Origin: JBHIFB01 sp046760905
Lineage (GTDB): Bacteria > Gemmatimonadota > CAZMKB01
Assembly: GCA_046760905.1 (NCBI GenBank)
Contig: JBHIFB010000001.1
Span: forward strand, 47,515-111,514
DNA: 64,000 bases
Direction: 5' to 3'
The stretch's first letter is position 1, and every line of letters begins with the position of its first letter. Under the pieces are notes generated by a model. It searched no databases. It saw only the letters and a list, made by a program, of their open reading frames with translations, and was not told the DNA's origin. Shown in pieces: positions 31,237 to 38,836 of this stretch. The position numbers and the translations under genes were made by a program.

Positions 31237-32283
31237 CTACCTCTTGAGCTTTATCTTTCCTCTGAATTTTGCATACCTGCCGTAATCGATGTACTTCTTC
31301 TGTCCATCGAGCATGGTTCTTGTTTTTACTGCGCGATCTCTCACCTCCAGGAGCCTGTCTGTCGCCCTGAATACGAAGGCATCGGATCCGGCACCGGAGC
31401 CATATGAGACCATGAGGATTGTGTGTCCCGGATCTGCGATGTCTAAGACTGCCGTGAGGCCCATGGGTGATGAGCCGGAGTACGTATTCCCCAATACGGG
31501 GCAGAGCCAGCCCGGTTCTATTTTCTCTCTAGGAATGCCCAGAAGCTTCCCGGCCCGCATCGGGAACTTCCCGTTAGGCTGATGAAAGATGGCCCAGTCG
31601 ATTTCATCGGCTGAGAGGCCGCTCCTTTTCAGGATCCCTTTCGCGGCTCCGAGCGTGTGCTTGAAGTATGCAGGCTCTCCTGTGAACCTGCCCGCGTGAC
31701 TCGGATAGAACTGGTACTCCCTCCGCCAGAAATCCGGGGTGTCCGTCATGAAGGAATAGGTGGCCTCGACCGTGGCGAGCGGCTTTTCCTTTCCGAATAT
31801 GAATGCGGCCGCCCCTGCGGCGGTTGAATACTCGAGGGCATCGCCCGGTGCACCCTGAGATGTGTCGGCACCGACTGCGAGCCCGTATTCAATCGCACCG
31901 CTTTCAACGAGGCCAATCGCAACGAACATTCCCTCGGAACCCGCCTTGCAGGCAAACTCGAAATCTGCGCAATGGACGTCGGGTGTGGCGCCGATTGCCT
32001 CGGCGAGAACTGTTCCGCTCGGTTTCACCGCATACGGGTGTGATTCTGAACCCACATAGACGGCCCCAATTTTCGAAGGATCTATTCCAGCCCGTGCGAG
32101 CGCGTTCCTGCTTGCTTCGACTGACATGGTGATCGTGTCCTGATCAGGAGCAGGTACGGATTTTTCAGTGAGCATCAAACCTTTTTTGTAACTCTCGGCA
32201 TTCGCTCCCCATACCTTCGCTATCTCCTCCACTTTTATTCGATGCCGCGGTATGTAGGCACCGTATCCCACTATACCGACCAT
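31237..32283 (-). CDS. Hydroxymethylglutaryl-CoA synthase, archaeal type
   Basis: A 348-aa HMG-CoA synthase starting [17 protein letters not shown] as in archaea, with catalytic Glu80 (VGSE), Cys112 (FACKAG) and His234 (FHQPNGKFP). It converts acetoacetyl-CoA plus acetyl-CoA to HMG-CoA. The start at 32283 follows GGAGG and matches the family N-terminus; an in-frame ATG 36 bp earlier adds an unrelated leader. It is first gene of the operon, behind a near-perfect promoter. It resembles the archaeal branch more than the mevalonate-pathway enzymes of Firmicutes. No mevalonate-pathway gene (HMG-CoA reductase, mevalonate kinase) is in the window. Confidence 0.92.
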   Translation of the reverse strand: MVGIVGYGAYIPRHRIKVEEIAKVWGANAESYKKGLMLTEKSVPAPDQDTITMSVEASRNALARAGIDPSKIGAVYVGSESHPYAVKPSGTVLAEAIGATPDVHCADFEFACKAGSEGMFVAIGLVESGAIEYGLAVGADTSQGAPGDALEYSTAAGAAAFIFGKEKPLATVEATYSFMTDTPDFWRREYQFYPSHAGRFTGEPAYFKHTLGAAKGILKRSGLSADEIDWAIFHQPNGKFPMRAGKLLGIPREKIEPGWLCPVLGNTYSGSSPMGLTAVLDIADPGHTILMVSYGSGAGSDAFVFRATDRLLEVRDRAVKTRTMLDGQKKYIDYGRYAKFRGKIKLKR

Positions 32284-32336
32284 AGAAGAACCTCCGTCTC
32301 TCAATTCCACTAAGAACATTTAAAAATCAGTAGTTA

Positions 32337-32365
32337 AATATAGCACCGGCCAGAGAAGCTGTCAA
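32337..32365 (-). promoter_or_regulatory. Sigma-70 promoter of the HMG-CoA/MCC operon
   Basis: On the minus strand, TTGACA (32360-32365), 17 bp and TATATT (32337-32342) lie about 50 bp upstream of the HMG-CoA synthase start. It is identical in box sequence to the tRNA-fMet promoter. Confidence 0.8.
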
Positions 32366-32406
32366 TTTACATGCTCAACGTGGATTACTATACTTGCTTA
32401 GTGGTC

Positions 32407-32551
32407 GCGTTCGCAATTACGGTAACATATTATCACTCTGGGAAGCGACCTTGCGCGAGCTTCCGAAAAGGGCCCTGGGGGGCGCGAGCCCCTGTGGAAG
32501 TGCTGCGTTTCCTTCCCAGAAACGTTACCGTAATTATGAAACGCAGCACTT
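32407..32551. repeat. Complex palindromic element with nested, competing inverted repeats
   Basis: Outer arms: GCGTT...AATTACGGTAAC (32415-32426) and CTGGGAAG (32438-32445) are matched on the right by CTTCCCAG (32512-32519), GTTACCGTAATT (32524-32535) and AACGC. A second, mutually exclusive hairpin pairs AAGTGCTGCGTTTC (32498-32511) with GAAACGCAGCACTT (32538-32551), both perfect 14-mers. The centre holds GCGCGAGC twice (32453-32460, 32482-32489) and a small stem GGGGC-GCGA-GCCCC capped by a GNRA tetraloop. It lies in the divergent gap between HMG-CoA synthase and the glycoside hydrolase. It could be a mobile palindromic (MITE/REP-like) element or a structured leader of the following gene. 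Confidence 0.75.
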
Positions 32552-32579
32552 AGGAGAACATACCTGCAGGGAGTGAAGG

Positions 32580-34055
32580 ATGAAACAGATTTTCTATTTC
32601 ACAATTATGATTTTCAATGTCATCTTTGTCCTTCCCGGTCAACTGACGGATGGAAGGTTCCAGGGAGAAATTGGGAAACAGGAGCTGATAAGGCAACAGA
32701 ATCCAGGGAGCAGAGCAATTATCAATTATGCGGGTAACAGGCCTCAATACACTCCGGGTGCTCGTATTAAGGGTGGGACAGGTTCGAGTGGTATAGAGAA
32801 AGACGAATTTGGTGGATTGAAAATCTCAAAGTTTGAGGCGACGGGATTTTTCCGGCTAGAGAAATTAGATGGAAGGTGGTTTCTAGTGACACCTCAGGGC
32901 CATCCCTTTTATATAGTTGCTATAGATGGTGTAACACCATGGTATAAGGACTACAAGAATACATCCTTTGAAACGAGATATAAGAAGAGATTCATATTAT
33001 GGGCCAATATCGCCGTTGATAGAATCAGTTGGTTGGGGTTTAATACATTAGCGCATAAAACCGCCGAACAATGCATAGAGCAAATGGTAAACGGTAACGT
33101 CTGGAAAATCCCGTTCACAGTATTGGTGCCATTTGTGGAGAAGAAGACTTTTCCTGATGTTTTTTCTGAAGATTTTAGAAACCTAGTAGACCGTAAAGCG
33201 AAAGAATATTGTGAGCCATTGAAGGAGGAGTCCTATCTCGTGGGATATTTTCTCGGTAATGAACTCGATCTTAACCTTTACCGCCGTGGAGAAATAGACT
33301 GGCGAACCAGGTGGGTGAGGGCTCTTCTGAGTCAGGAACCTGACACACCGGCCAGAAGACAGTTTGCAGCTCTGCTTGAGAAAAAATTCCATACTATCGA
33401 TGAACTCACCGAGGAGTTCGGTGAATTAAAACCGCGCTTTAGCTCCTTTGATGAGATAGGATTCAATCAAATATGGCCTGCTTTCAAGAAGGGGATCCCG
33501 CAAGCTGTTGAAATCGTGAAAGCCTACAATGCTCAAATAGCCGAAAGGTTCTACAAGCTGACCAGTGAAGCAATAAAAAGATATGATGGTAATCATCTCA
33601 TCCTGGGATCGAGGTTTGCCAACGACGCAGAGATAGAAGTGTTGAACTCGACCAGAGATTATACCGATGTCGTCTCCTTTAACAAATATCCTTTAAAAGG
33701 ACGGTTGCCGGTCTCTCTCTATGAGAAGATGTATGGCAATACAGAGAAGCCTCTATTTCACACAGAGTTTTCATATCTCGAAGAGGGCAGGGATGGGAAT
33801 TATCCACCCGCACCGGACCAGGAGACCCGTGGGCTGTATTATACTAAGTTGGTGAGGGCAATGGTTGAAGTCGATGAAGTAGTGGGGTACGGTTGGCATG
33901 AGATGTTCGATCCAAAATATGGATCGAATTTCGGCCTTTTCGATGTACATGATGAATTATACTATGATGCGGCGAAGCATATAATGGAGGCAAATCGACT
34001 TGTTGAGAGAAGATTCGCTGAGATAATTGCAAAGAAGATCAATGGGAGGAAGTGA
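32580..34055 (+). CDS. Exported clan GH-A glycoside hydrolase
   Basis: A 491-aa protein with an N-terminal signal (IFYFTIMIFNVIFVLPG), a linker, and a TIM-barrel hydrolase. ATGFFRLEKLDGRWFLVTPQGHPFYIVAIDG starts the catalytic part (residues 87-117), GYFLGNEL gives Asn227-Glu228 as acid/base and LFHTEFSY gives Glu396 as nucleophile. The start strands resemble beta-agarase/GH42- or GH50-like enzymes, but I cannot fix the family. Base composition looks more AT-rich than upstream genes. The ribosome-binding site is GGGAGTGAAGG. It is first of the accessory surface genes. Confidence 0.78.
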   Translation: MKQIFYFTIMIFNVIFVLPGQLTDGRFQGEIGKQELIRQQNPGSRAIINYAGNRPQYTPGARIKGGTGSSGIEKDEFGGLKISKFEATGFFRLEKLDGRWFLVTPQGHPFYIVAIDGVTPWYKDYKNTSFETRYKKRFILWANIAVDRISWLGFNTLAHKTAEQCIEQMVNGNVWKIPFTVLVPFVEKKTFPDVFSEDFRNLVDRKAKEYCEPLKEESYLVGYFLGNELDLNLYRRGEIDWRTRWVRALLSQEPDTPARRQFAALLEKKFHTIDELTEEFGELKPRFSSFDEIGFNQIWPAFKKGIPQAVEIVKAYNAQIAERFYKLTSEAIKRYDGNHLILGSRFANDAEIEVLNSTRDYTDVVSFNKYPLKGRLPVSLYEKMYGNTEKPLFHTEFSYLEEGRDGNYPPAPDQETRGLYYTKLVRAMVEVDEVVGYGWHEMFDPKYGSNFGLFDVHDELYYDAAKHIMEANRLVERRFAEIIAKKINGRK

Positions 34056-34093
34056 TGTCACATGATGCCTGAGGAATACCTGAACCGGCTCAG

Positions 34094-34122
34094 TTGACAA
34101 GCCCTCTCGTTCATGCTATCAT
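34094..34122 (+). promoter_or_regulatory. Sigma-70 promoter of the sulfatase-like gene
   Basis: TTGACA (34094-34099), 17 bp, TATCAT (34117-34122, 5/6). The predicted transcript starts near 34129, which excludes the in-frame ATG at 34113 as start codon and supports the ATG at 34164. Confidence 0.75.
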
Positions 34123-34163
34123 CATATCACCTTCCGCGACATCCTGTGATAAGGAAGAACTTC

Positions 34164-35591
34164 ATGAAACCGTGCTTTTACATCATGCGGGCGACCAGGT
34201 GGATGCGGTTGTGTTCCATCCTGATAATGATTTCGCTCATTTATTGTGCCGGGCGGAAGAAGCCCCCAAACGTGGTCCTAATAATGGTCGATACCTTGAG
34301 AGCGGATCACCTGTCATGTTTGGGGTCGAAAGAGCTGCTAACACCAAACATTGATTCCATCGCAGAAGAGGGATTCCTGTTCACGAATGTCCACGCGACA
34401 GCACCAACCACACTCGCTTCGACGAGCTCACTCATGACATCTCTTTATCCAAGAATGCATGGAGCAGCATGCAATGGCCTCCAGCTTCACAGTTCTCTCC
34501 GTACTCTGCCTGAAGAATTAAGGAGCAAAGGTTATACAACCGCTGCGTTCGTTTCATCTTTTGCTCTCCACTCGAGCACGGGGATCGACCAGGGTTTTAC
34601 CTACTTCGATGAAGCATTCGACAAGACATTTGGCAGTCCCGAAATTCAGAGAAGAGCAGGTGATGTCAATAGTGCAATCTACGGCTGGTTATCAAGGAGA
34701 CCTTCTGAGCCCTTCTTCCTATTCGTGCACTACTTCGACCCGCATCCTCCGTATACACCACCCCCACTGTTCCGTGGGACTGGAAGCGAGGACACTGGAA
34801 CAGAGATCACCGGATCATGGGAAGATCTGGTCGAGCTCAAATACTATCTGAGCGAGGGAGGAGAAGTGGACGCCCGGCTCGAGCGAATGCACCGTCTTTA
34901 CATGGGAGAAGTGAAATATACAGACCATGAAATAGGAAAACTGATGGACATGCTCGAAGAGAGTGGCTTCCTTGAGAACTCACTTATAGTCTTCACGGCT
35001 GATCATGGAGAGACATTTTGGGAGCATATGGAGATGGGTGAATACCTGGATCACGGATACATGGTGTATGAGACGACGACACACATTCCCCTTATCATAA
35101 AATGGTCGGGGAAGGTGCCAGAAGGTGTGAGTGATATGATGGCGAGCAACATCGATATCGCCCCAACCATTATAGATCTGCTCGGATTTACCGTACCGAA
35201 AGGTTTTGCAGGAAGAAGCCTCGTGAGAGTAATGGAGGGACGGATGACAGAGGATGTGCCGGTATTTTCCGAAGCCACTAAGCCACACGGCGAAATAGAG
35301 TTGGAAACTGCTTTCAAGAACGACCGAAAAGCGAAATGTGTTTATATGGGCGGCTGGAAATTCATATGGGTACCGCACCTAAATGACCAAGAAGAACTGT
35401 ACAACCTCACCCTGGACCGATCGGAGTTGAGAAACCTTCTAAAGGAGAGTGTGCACTCAGATAAGGTAAAGGCTATGAGATGGGCACTACGACAGTGGAC
35501 ACTGGAGGTTTCCAAAGTTGCGCTAGGTCGAAGCTATGAAATGGATGAAGAGACGCGGGAGAAACTCAAGACGCTCGGCTATGTTCAGTGA
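34164..35591 (+). CDS. Sulfatase-fold (alkaline phosphatase superfamily) exported protein
   Basis: A 475-aa protein with an N-terminal hydrophobic segment (LCSILIMISLIYCAG, signal or anchor) and a sulfatase-fold domain. The metal-binding start is VVLIMVDTLRADHLS (Asp43); DPHPPYTP and FTADHGE follow. The nucleophile position reads TAPTT (Thr79), not C/S-x-P-x-R. It therefore cannot form formylglycine and is unlikely to be a true sulfatase; Thr is the nucleophile in phosphoethanolamine/phosphoglycerol transferases and phosphodiesterases of this superfamily. It ends LKTLGYVQ, the tail shared with three other proteins in the window. The start is set by the promoter and an AAGGAAG site. Confidence 0.85.
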   Translation: MKPCFYIMRATRWMRLCSILIMISLIYCAGRKKPPNVVLIMVDTLRADHLSCLGSKELLTPNIDSIAEEGFLFTNVHATAPTTLASTSSLMTSLYPRMHGAACNGLQLHSSLRTLPEELRSKGYTTAAFVSSFALHSSTGIDQGFTYFDEAFDKTFGSPEIQRRAGDVNSAIYGWLSRRPSEPFFLFVHYFDPHPPYTPPPLFRGTGSEDTGTEITGSWEDLVELKYYLSEGGEVDARLERMHRLYMGEVKYTDHEIGKLMDMLEESGFLENSLIVFTADHGETFWEHMEMGEYLDHGYMVYETTTHIPLIIKWSGKVPEGVSDMMASNIDIAPTIIDLLGFTVPKGFAGRSLVRVMEGRMTEDVPVFSEATKPHGEIELETAFKNDRKAKCVYMGGWKFIWVPHLNDQEELYNLTLDRSELRNLLKESVHSDKVKAMRWALRQWTLEVSKVALGRSYEMDEETREKLKTLGYVQ

Positions 35592-35821
35592 GGCATTGAT
35601 AAATACGTTGAGAATAGTGATGCAGTGACCTCCCTAATAGGAATCTCAGGTGAACTCATACACACCGCTCGAGTAGTAGAAGAAATCCGTATAAACCTCT
35701 TCTGATCTGCCCCCCCGGATGGACCTGTGTGTCCTGTAAGGGAAATTCAACCGGTGGGCTCTGCCTTTGAAGGCTGTCCTTGAGGGAGAGTGGTAGGAAT
35801 TCAGCAGTGAAAATTGAGTTG

Positions 35822-37348
35822 TCATTCGACAGGCAACTTTTCTATTATATTTTTTAAGATCGATTCATCTATTCGTACCATACGGTATATTCCGCCACGT
35901 TTCGGCTTCTCATCAATCGATTCGGGTTTCTTGAAGTCGGGATTGTAGAAACTCCACACAACCTGTCCATCAGTCGTTACTTCGAATACACGACCTTTGT
36001 TTGTTTCTGTAATCAATACGTTCCCATTTCCTAATTTCTGGCAGCCTCCTCTGGATTTCGAGAAAAAGGAGTTCGATGGATTCCCTTTATATGTCCAAAC
36101 AATGCTCTTTTGCTCCGGGTCCACCTCGACGATTCGAGAAAAGCGTCTTTCTGCGCCATTGTCAAAGACAATGATATTTCCGTTTGGAAGAACAGAGGGT
36201 TGATGAGGTTTGTCAAGATCCTTCATTCCCCAACTCCATACAACCTCTTCTATATCGGGATCGATTACCGCTATTAGATTCAGTTCCCTGATGCATATTA
36301 GCATATCCCCCTGCTTCCAAAACCCTTTCCGGGCTGTTTCAATGACTTCTATTGTGTTCGAATGAAGAACATCTGCCGGGCTCAAATGTAATATTGCAAT
36401 CTTGATCGCATCATCCTCTCTGGAATTACCGCTGACTATTTCCCTGTACAGTTTTTTGTGCAGTTTAAACAGCTTCCTCAATTTTTGTTTCCGCCCTTTT
36501 CTCAACCTGCCCTTAACGAATGTCAACATGTTCCTCAGGGATTTAATAAGCGATTTTTCCGGCTTCTCTTCTTGTAGATCTACATCATTCTCTGGAAAGT
36601 TTTTTTGGATGATTTTCCACAGTTCTCTTTCTAATTCTTCGTTCTTTTTCAAAACTTCAATAATTGATATGCGACGTTTTACTTTACCATCCTGCGATAG
36701 GATTACAATATGATTATCCAACACCTGAAGCTTTCGACCGGAATGGTTAACAGTCACAGGCACATCGACTATCGTGTATATATCGCCATTTTCCGAGATA
36801 GAAATATCGTGATGAGCGGATATTTCGGCTTTCCATTTTACATTCGAATACCAATCCAATTTAAGCAGCATGTGGTGGGAGCCGATCACGAACAAATTGC
36901 CATTCTTATCCATCTCGATATGATTCCAGCCCTCGTAATGTCGTGGAGTCGCCTTGTCGAAACGTTCTATAACTTTCTGCTTGGCCGATCCCGCTTCATC
37001 TGAAGACCAGGTGTGGACAACCCGACCATCCATTGTTATCAAATGCGCTTCTGTTCGTGCCCTTGAATTGTAGAGGTTGAGGCCCTGATAAGATAATTCA
37101 GGGATATATTCGGTGACACCGGCACTTCCTGAATCCTTTTCGTCGACCGGGACCCAGTTGACATATCCAAGGTTTTCTAGCTCCTCAAGCTGATCCTCCG
37201 ATAAACCGCTCTTTCTTTCAACCGCTGTGTCTTTCTTCTTTGTAATAGATTCCTGCTTCTCACCGCAGGCCGCTGACAAGAGAGAGAATATTATGAGATT
37301 GGCGAGAACCAACCATTTACTTATGCCCGAAGAACTTATTTCTTCCAC
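35822..37348 (-). CDS. Arylsulfotransferase (ASST)-like lipoprotein
   Basis: A 508-aa lipoprotein (signal LANLIIFSLLSAAC, Cys28) with a six-bladed-propeller ASST-type domain: LITMDGRVVHTW, GWNHIEMDKNGNLFVIGS, HHDISISENGDIYTI, DVLHSNTIEVIE (candidate active-site His), KPHQPSVLPNGNIIVFDNG and GCQKLGNGNVLITETNKGRVFEV. An inserted basic helical region (about 245-305) interrupts the propeller. Known AssT moves sulfate between phenols; relatives in exopolysaccharide regions may decorate polymers (inference). The mature N-terminus contains LEELENLGYVNW, similar to the LGY tails of the neighbouring alkaline-phosphatase-superfamily proteins. AT-richer than average. Confidence 0.75.
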   Translation of the reverse strand: MEEISSSGISKWLVLANLIIFSLLSAACGEKQESITKKKDTAVERKSGLSEDQLEELENLGYVNWVPVDEKDSGSAGVTEYIPELSYQGLNLYNSRARTEAHLITMDGRVVHTWSSDEAGSAKQKVIERFDKATPRHYEGWNHIEMDKNGNLFVIGSHHMLLKLDWYSNVKWKAEISAHHDISISENGDIYTIVDVPVTVNHSGRKLQVLDNHIVILSQDGKVKRRISIIEVLKKNEELERELWKIIQKNFPENDVDLQEEKPEKSLIKSLRNMLTFVKGRLRKGRKQKLRKLFKLHKKLYREIVSGNSREDDAIKIAILHLSPADVLHSNTIEVIETARKGFWKQGDMLICIRELNLIAVIDPDIEEVVWSWGMKDLDKPHQPSVLPNGNIIVFDNGAERRFSRIVEVDPEQKSIVWTYKGNPSNSFFSKSRGGCQKLGNGNVLITETNKGRVFEVTTDGQVVWSFYNPDFKKPESIDEKPKRGGIYRMVRIDESILKNIIEKLPVE

Positions 37349-37501
37349 TCAGCTATCCTTCCACATCGCACTCATACTTCCACATAACCGGTAAGCTTTC
37401 TCCTGAAAAGTCAAACCTGATGGGAGTTCTCACCGGGATGAGTCCCGATGCAGGGCCTTCTTTAATATGGGCGGTAAATCAATCTGCTATTATCAGACAT
37501 A

Positions 37502-37530
37502 ATTATACTGGATCAAGGGTAGCAAATCAA
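37502..37530 (-). promoter_or_regulatory. Candidate promoter of the ASST-like gene
   Basis: On the minus strand, TTGATT, a 17-bp spacer and a perfect TATAAT lie about 155 bp upstream of the start at 37348. Confidence 0.5.
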
Positions 37531-37704
37531 CCGCAACGAATGGCGAGTATCCTTATTTTCAAGGATCAGTGGGGCGTTCCTCTTGTGAGTCTGACGGATT
37601 GGGTATCGATAAACCGAAATCCCAGGCGAGGGGCACGCTGCTTTGATCAACCAACCGTGATGTTATAGTGGGCGTTTAGTTGGAAGGGTGTGAATAACGA
37701 CAGA

Positions 37705-37732
37705 TTGAAGTTTATTTAAAAAGATTTATACT
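37705..37732 (+). promoter_or_regulatory. Candidate promoter of the methyltransferase gene
   Basis: TTGAAG (37705-37710), a 16-bp spacer and TATACT (37727-37732) lie about 110 bp upstream of the ATG at 37843. Confidence 0.5.
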
Positions 37733-37842
37733 AATTATCATCTGTCTTTTGGTGAGGCGCTGGATATGATGGACATGATAATAAATGCTGGCAAAGGCCC
37801 AGGAGCCTCTAATGATATAGAATTGGAGGGAATCAAGCCTCG

Positions 37843-38820
37843 ATGAAAGTCCCAAAGATCATGGATATACCATACAAGTATGTGCGTAAACGCATCCCGC
37901 CAGGTCTTTATATCAAACTGCAATCCTCAATCGGGCGCAGAAAAGCATATTATTCTTCAGATTATTATCTTAATATCGCCGCGAGATATGAGAAGAACAT
38001 ACCGATTCGTAACAAAACCATATTGGAAATCGGACCCGGTAACGAGATCGCTGTGGCTATATTGATGGTGCTTCTCGGTGCCAGAGAGGTATACCTTGTG
38101 GATAAGATAAGCGGTAATCCCTTTGCTTCACACGGAAGTAGCAACGATGAGGAATACGCCGAGAAATATTTGAGGATATTCCAGCAGAGCGAACAATTCC
38201 ATGATCGAGAGCCGGCCGTCTCTCTCCCGGGGGATATTCTGGCAAAAATTCATCAGATCGATTCGTTTTTCACCGCCCCTGAACTGCCTGAGTTAATGAG
38301 GGATGTAAAGGCGGATTGTATCGTCTCTAACTTCGTTCTCGAACATATCAATGATCTGGAAACAGTATTCATCAATATGAACCGGATACTGCGTGATGAT
38401 GGTGTAATCTACCACCAGGTTGATCTGTCAGACCATACCTATCACGTATTCACGAAGTACAAATCCACCATCCCATTGTTCACGGATAACATTCTGCTGC
38501 ATCTTGAATACTCTGATAGTACCTGGTCGCTCCTGGACGATCACAAATGCATACCGATGAACAGGCGGACGCTACCATGCTACCTGGATCTGTGTGATAA
38601 ATACGGATTCCGCGTGGATCGTTTAAAAACAACGCTTGTGGATAAAAGTTTCCACGTACACCGTGATGTTGTGAATTCGATCGCTCCCAGGTATCGAACG
38701 CCGGAGTTCCTGAATCTCTCATCCTTCGAGCTCAGGGCGGTTAGGGATAAACCTGGTAAAGATAGTCACGGAGCCTCTGCCGATGCTACGGTCAGTGAGG
38801 GGAAGGAAACGAATGTCTGA
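37843..38820 (+). CDS. SAM-dependent methyltransferase
   Basis: A 325-aa class I methyltransferase. Motif I is ILEIGPGNEIAVAILMVLLGA, with the acidic motif II in VYLVDKI, and the post-I region CIVSNFVLEHINDLETVFINMNRILRDDGVIYHQVDLSDH has the typical type-11 layout. This type often modifies sugars or small molecules of surface polymers. GGAGGG lies upstream of the ATG. It is convergent with the alkaline-phosphatase-superfamily gene at 38837, 16 bp apart. The C-terminal ~20 residues are low-complexity. Confidence 0.85.
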   Translation: MKVPKIMDIPYKYVRKRIPPGLYIKLQSSIGRRKAYYSSDYYLNIAARYEKNIPIRNKTILEIGPGNEIAVAILMVLLGAREVYLVDKISGNPFASHGSSNDEEYAEKYLRIFQQSEQFHDREPAVSLPGDILAKIHQIDSFFTAPELPELMRDVKADCIVSNFVLEHINDLETVFINMNRILRDDGVIYHQVDLSDHTYHVFTKYKSTIPLFTDNILLHLEYSDSTWSLLDDHKCIPMNRRTLPCYLDLCDKYGFRVDRLKTTLVDKSFHVHRDVVNSIAPRYRTPEFLNLSSFELRAVRDKPGKDSHGASADATVSEGKETNV

Positions 38821-38836
38821 TGCAATACAGAAATAT

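Larger units (their letters stand above)
37349..37842. other. Intergenic region, ~490 bp, between divergent genes
   Basis: No convincing gene: short open frames have no ribosome-binding site or recognisable product. It holds two divergent promoter candidates (37502-37530 minus and 37705-37732 plus) and otherwise featureless, fairly AT-rich DNA. Confidence 0.6.

Noticed and set aside
32407..32551. Integron attC site
   Set aside because: The inverted repeats lack the conserved RYYYAAC and GTTRRRY core sites, and no integrase or cassette is near.
34164..35591. Naming this gene a sulfatase
   Set aside because: The Cys/Ser needed for formylglycine is Thr79 and no sulfatase-maturating enzyme is in the window.
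35592..35821. Bidirectional terminator between convergent genes
   Set aside because: Only a 5-bp GCCTT-AAGGC stem without a T-tract is visible.
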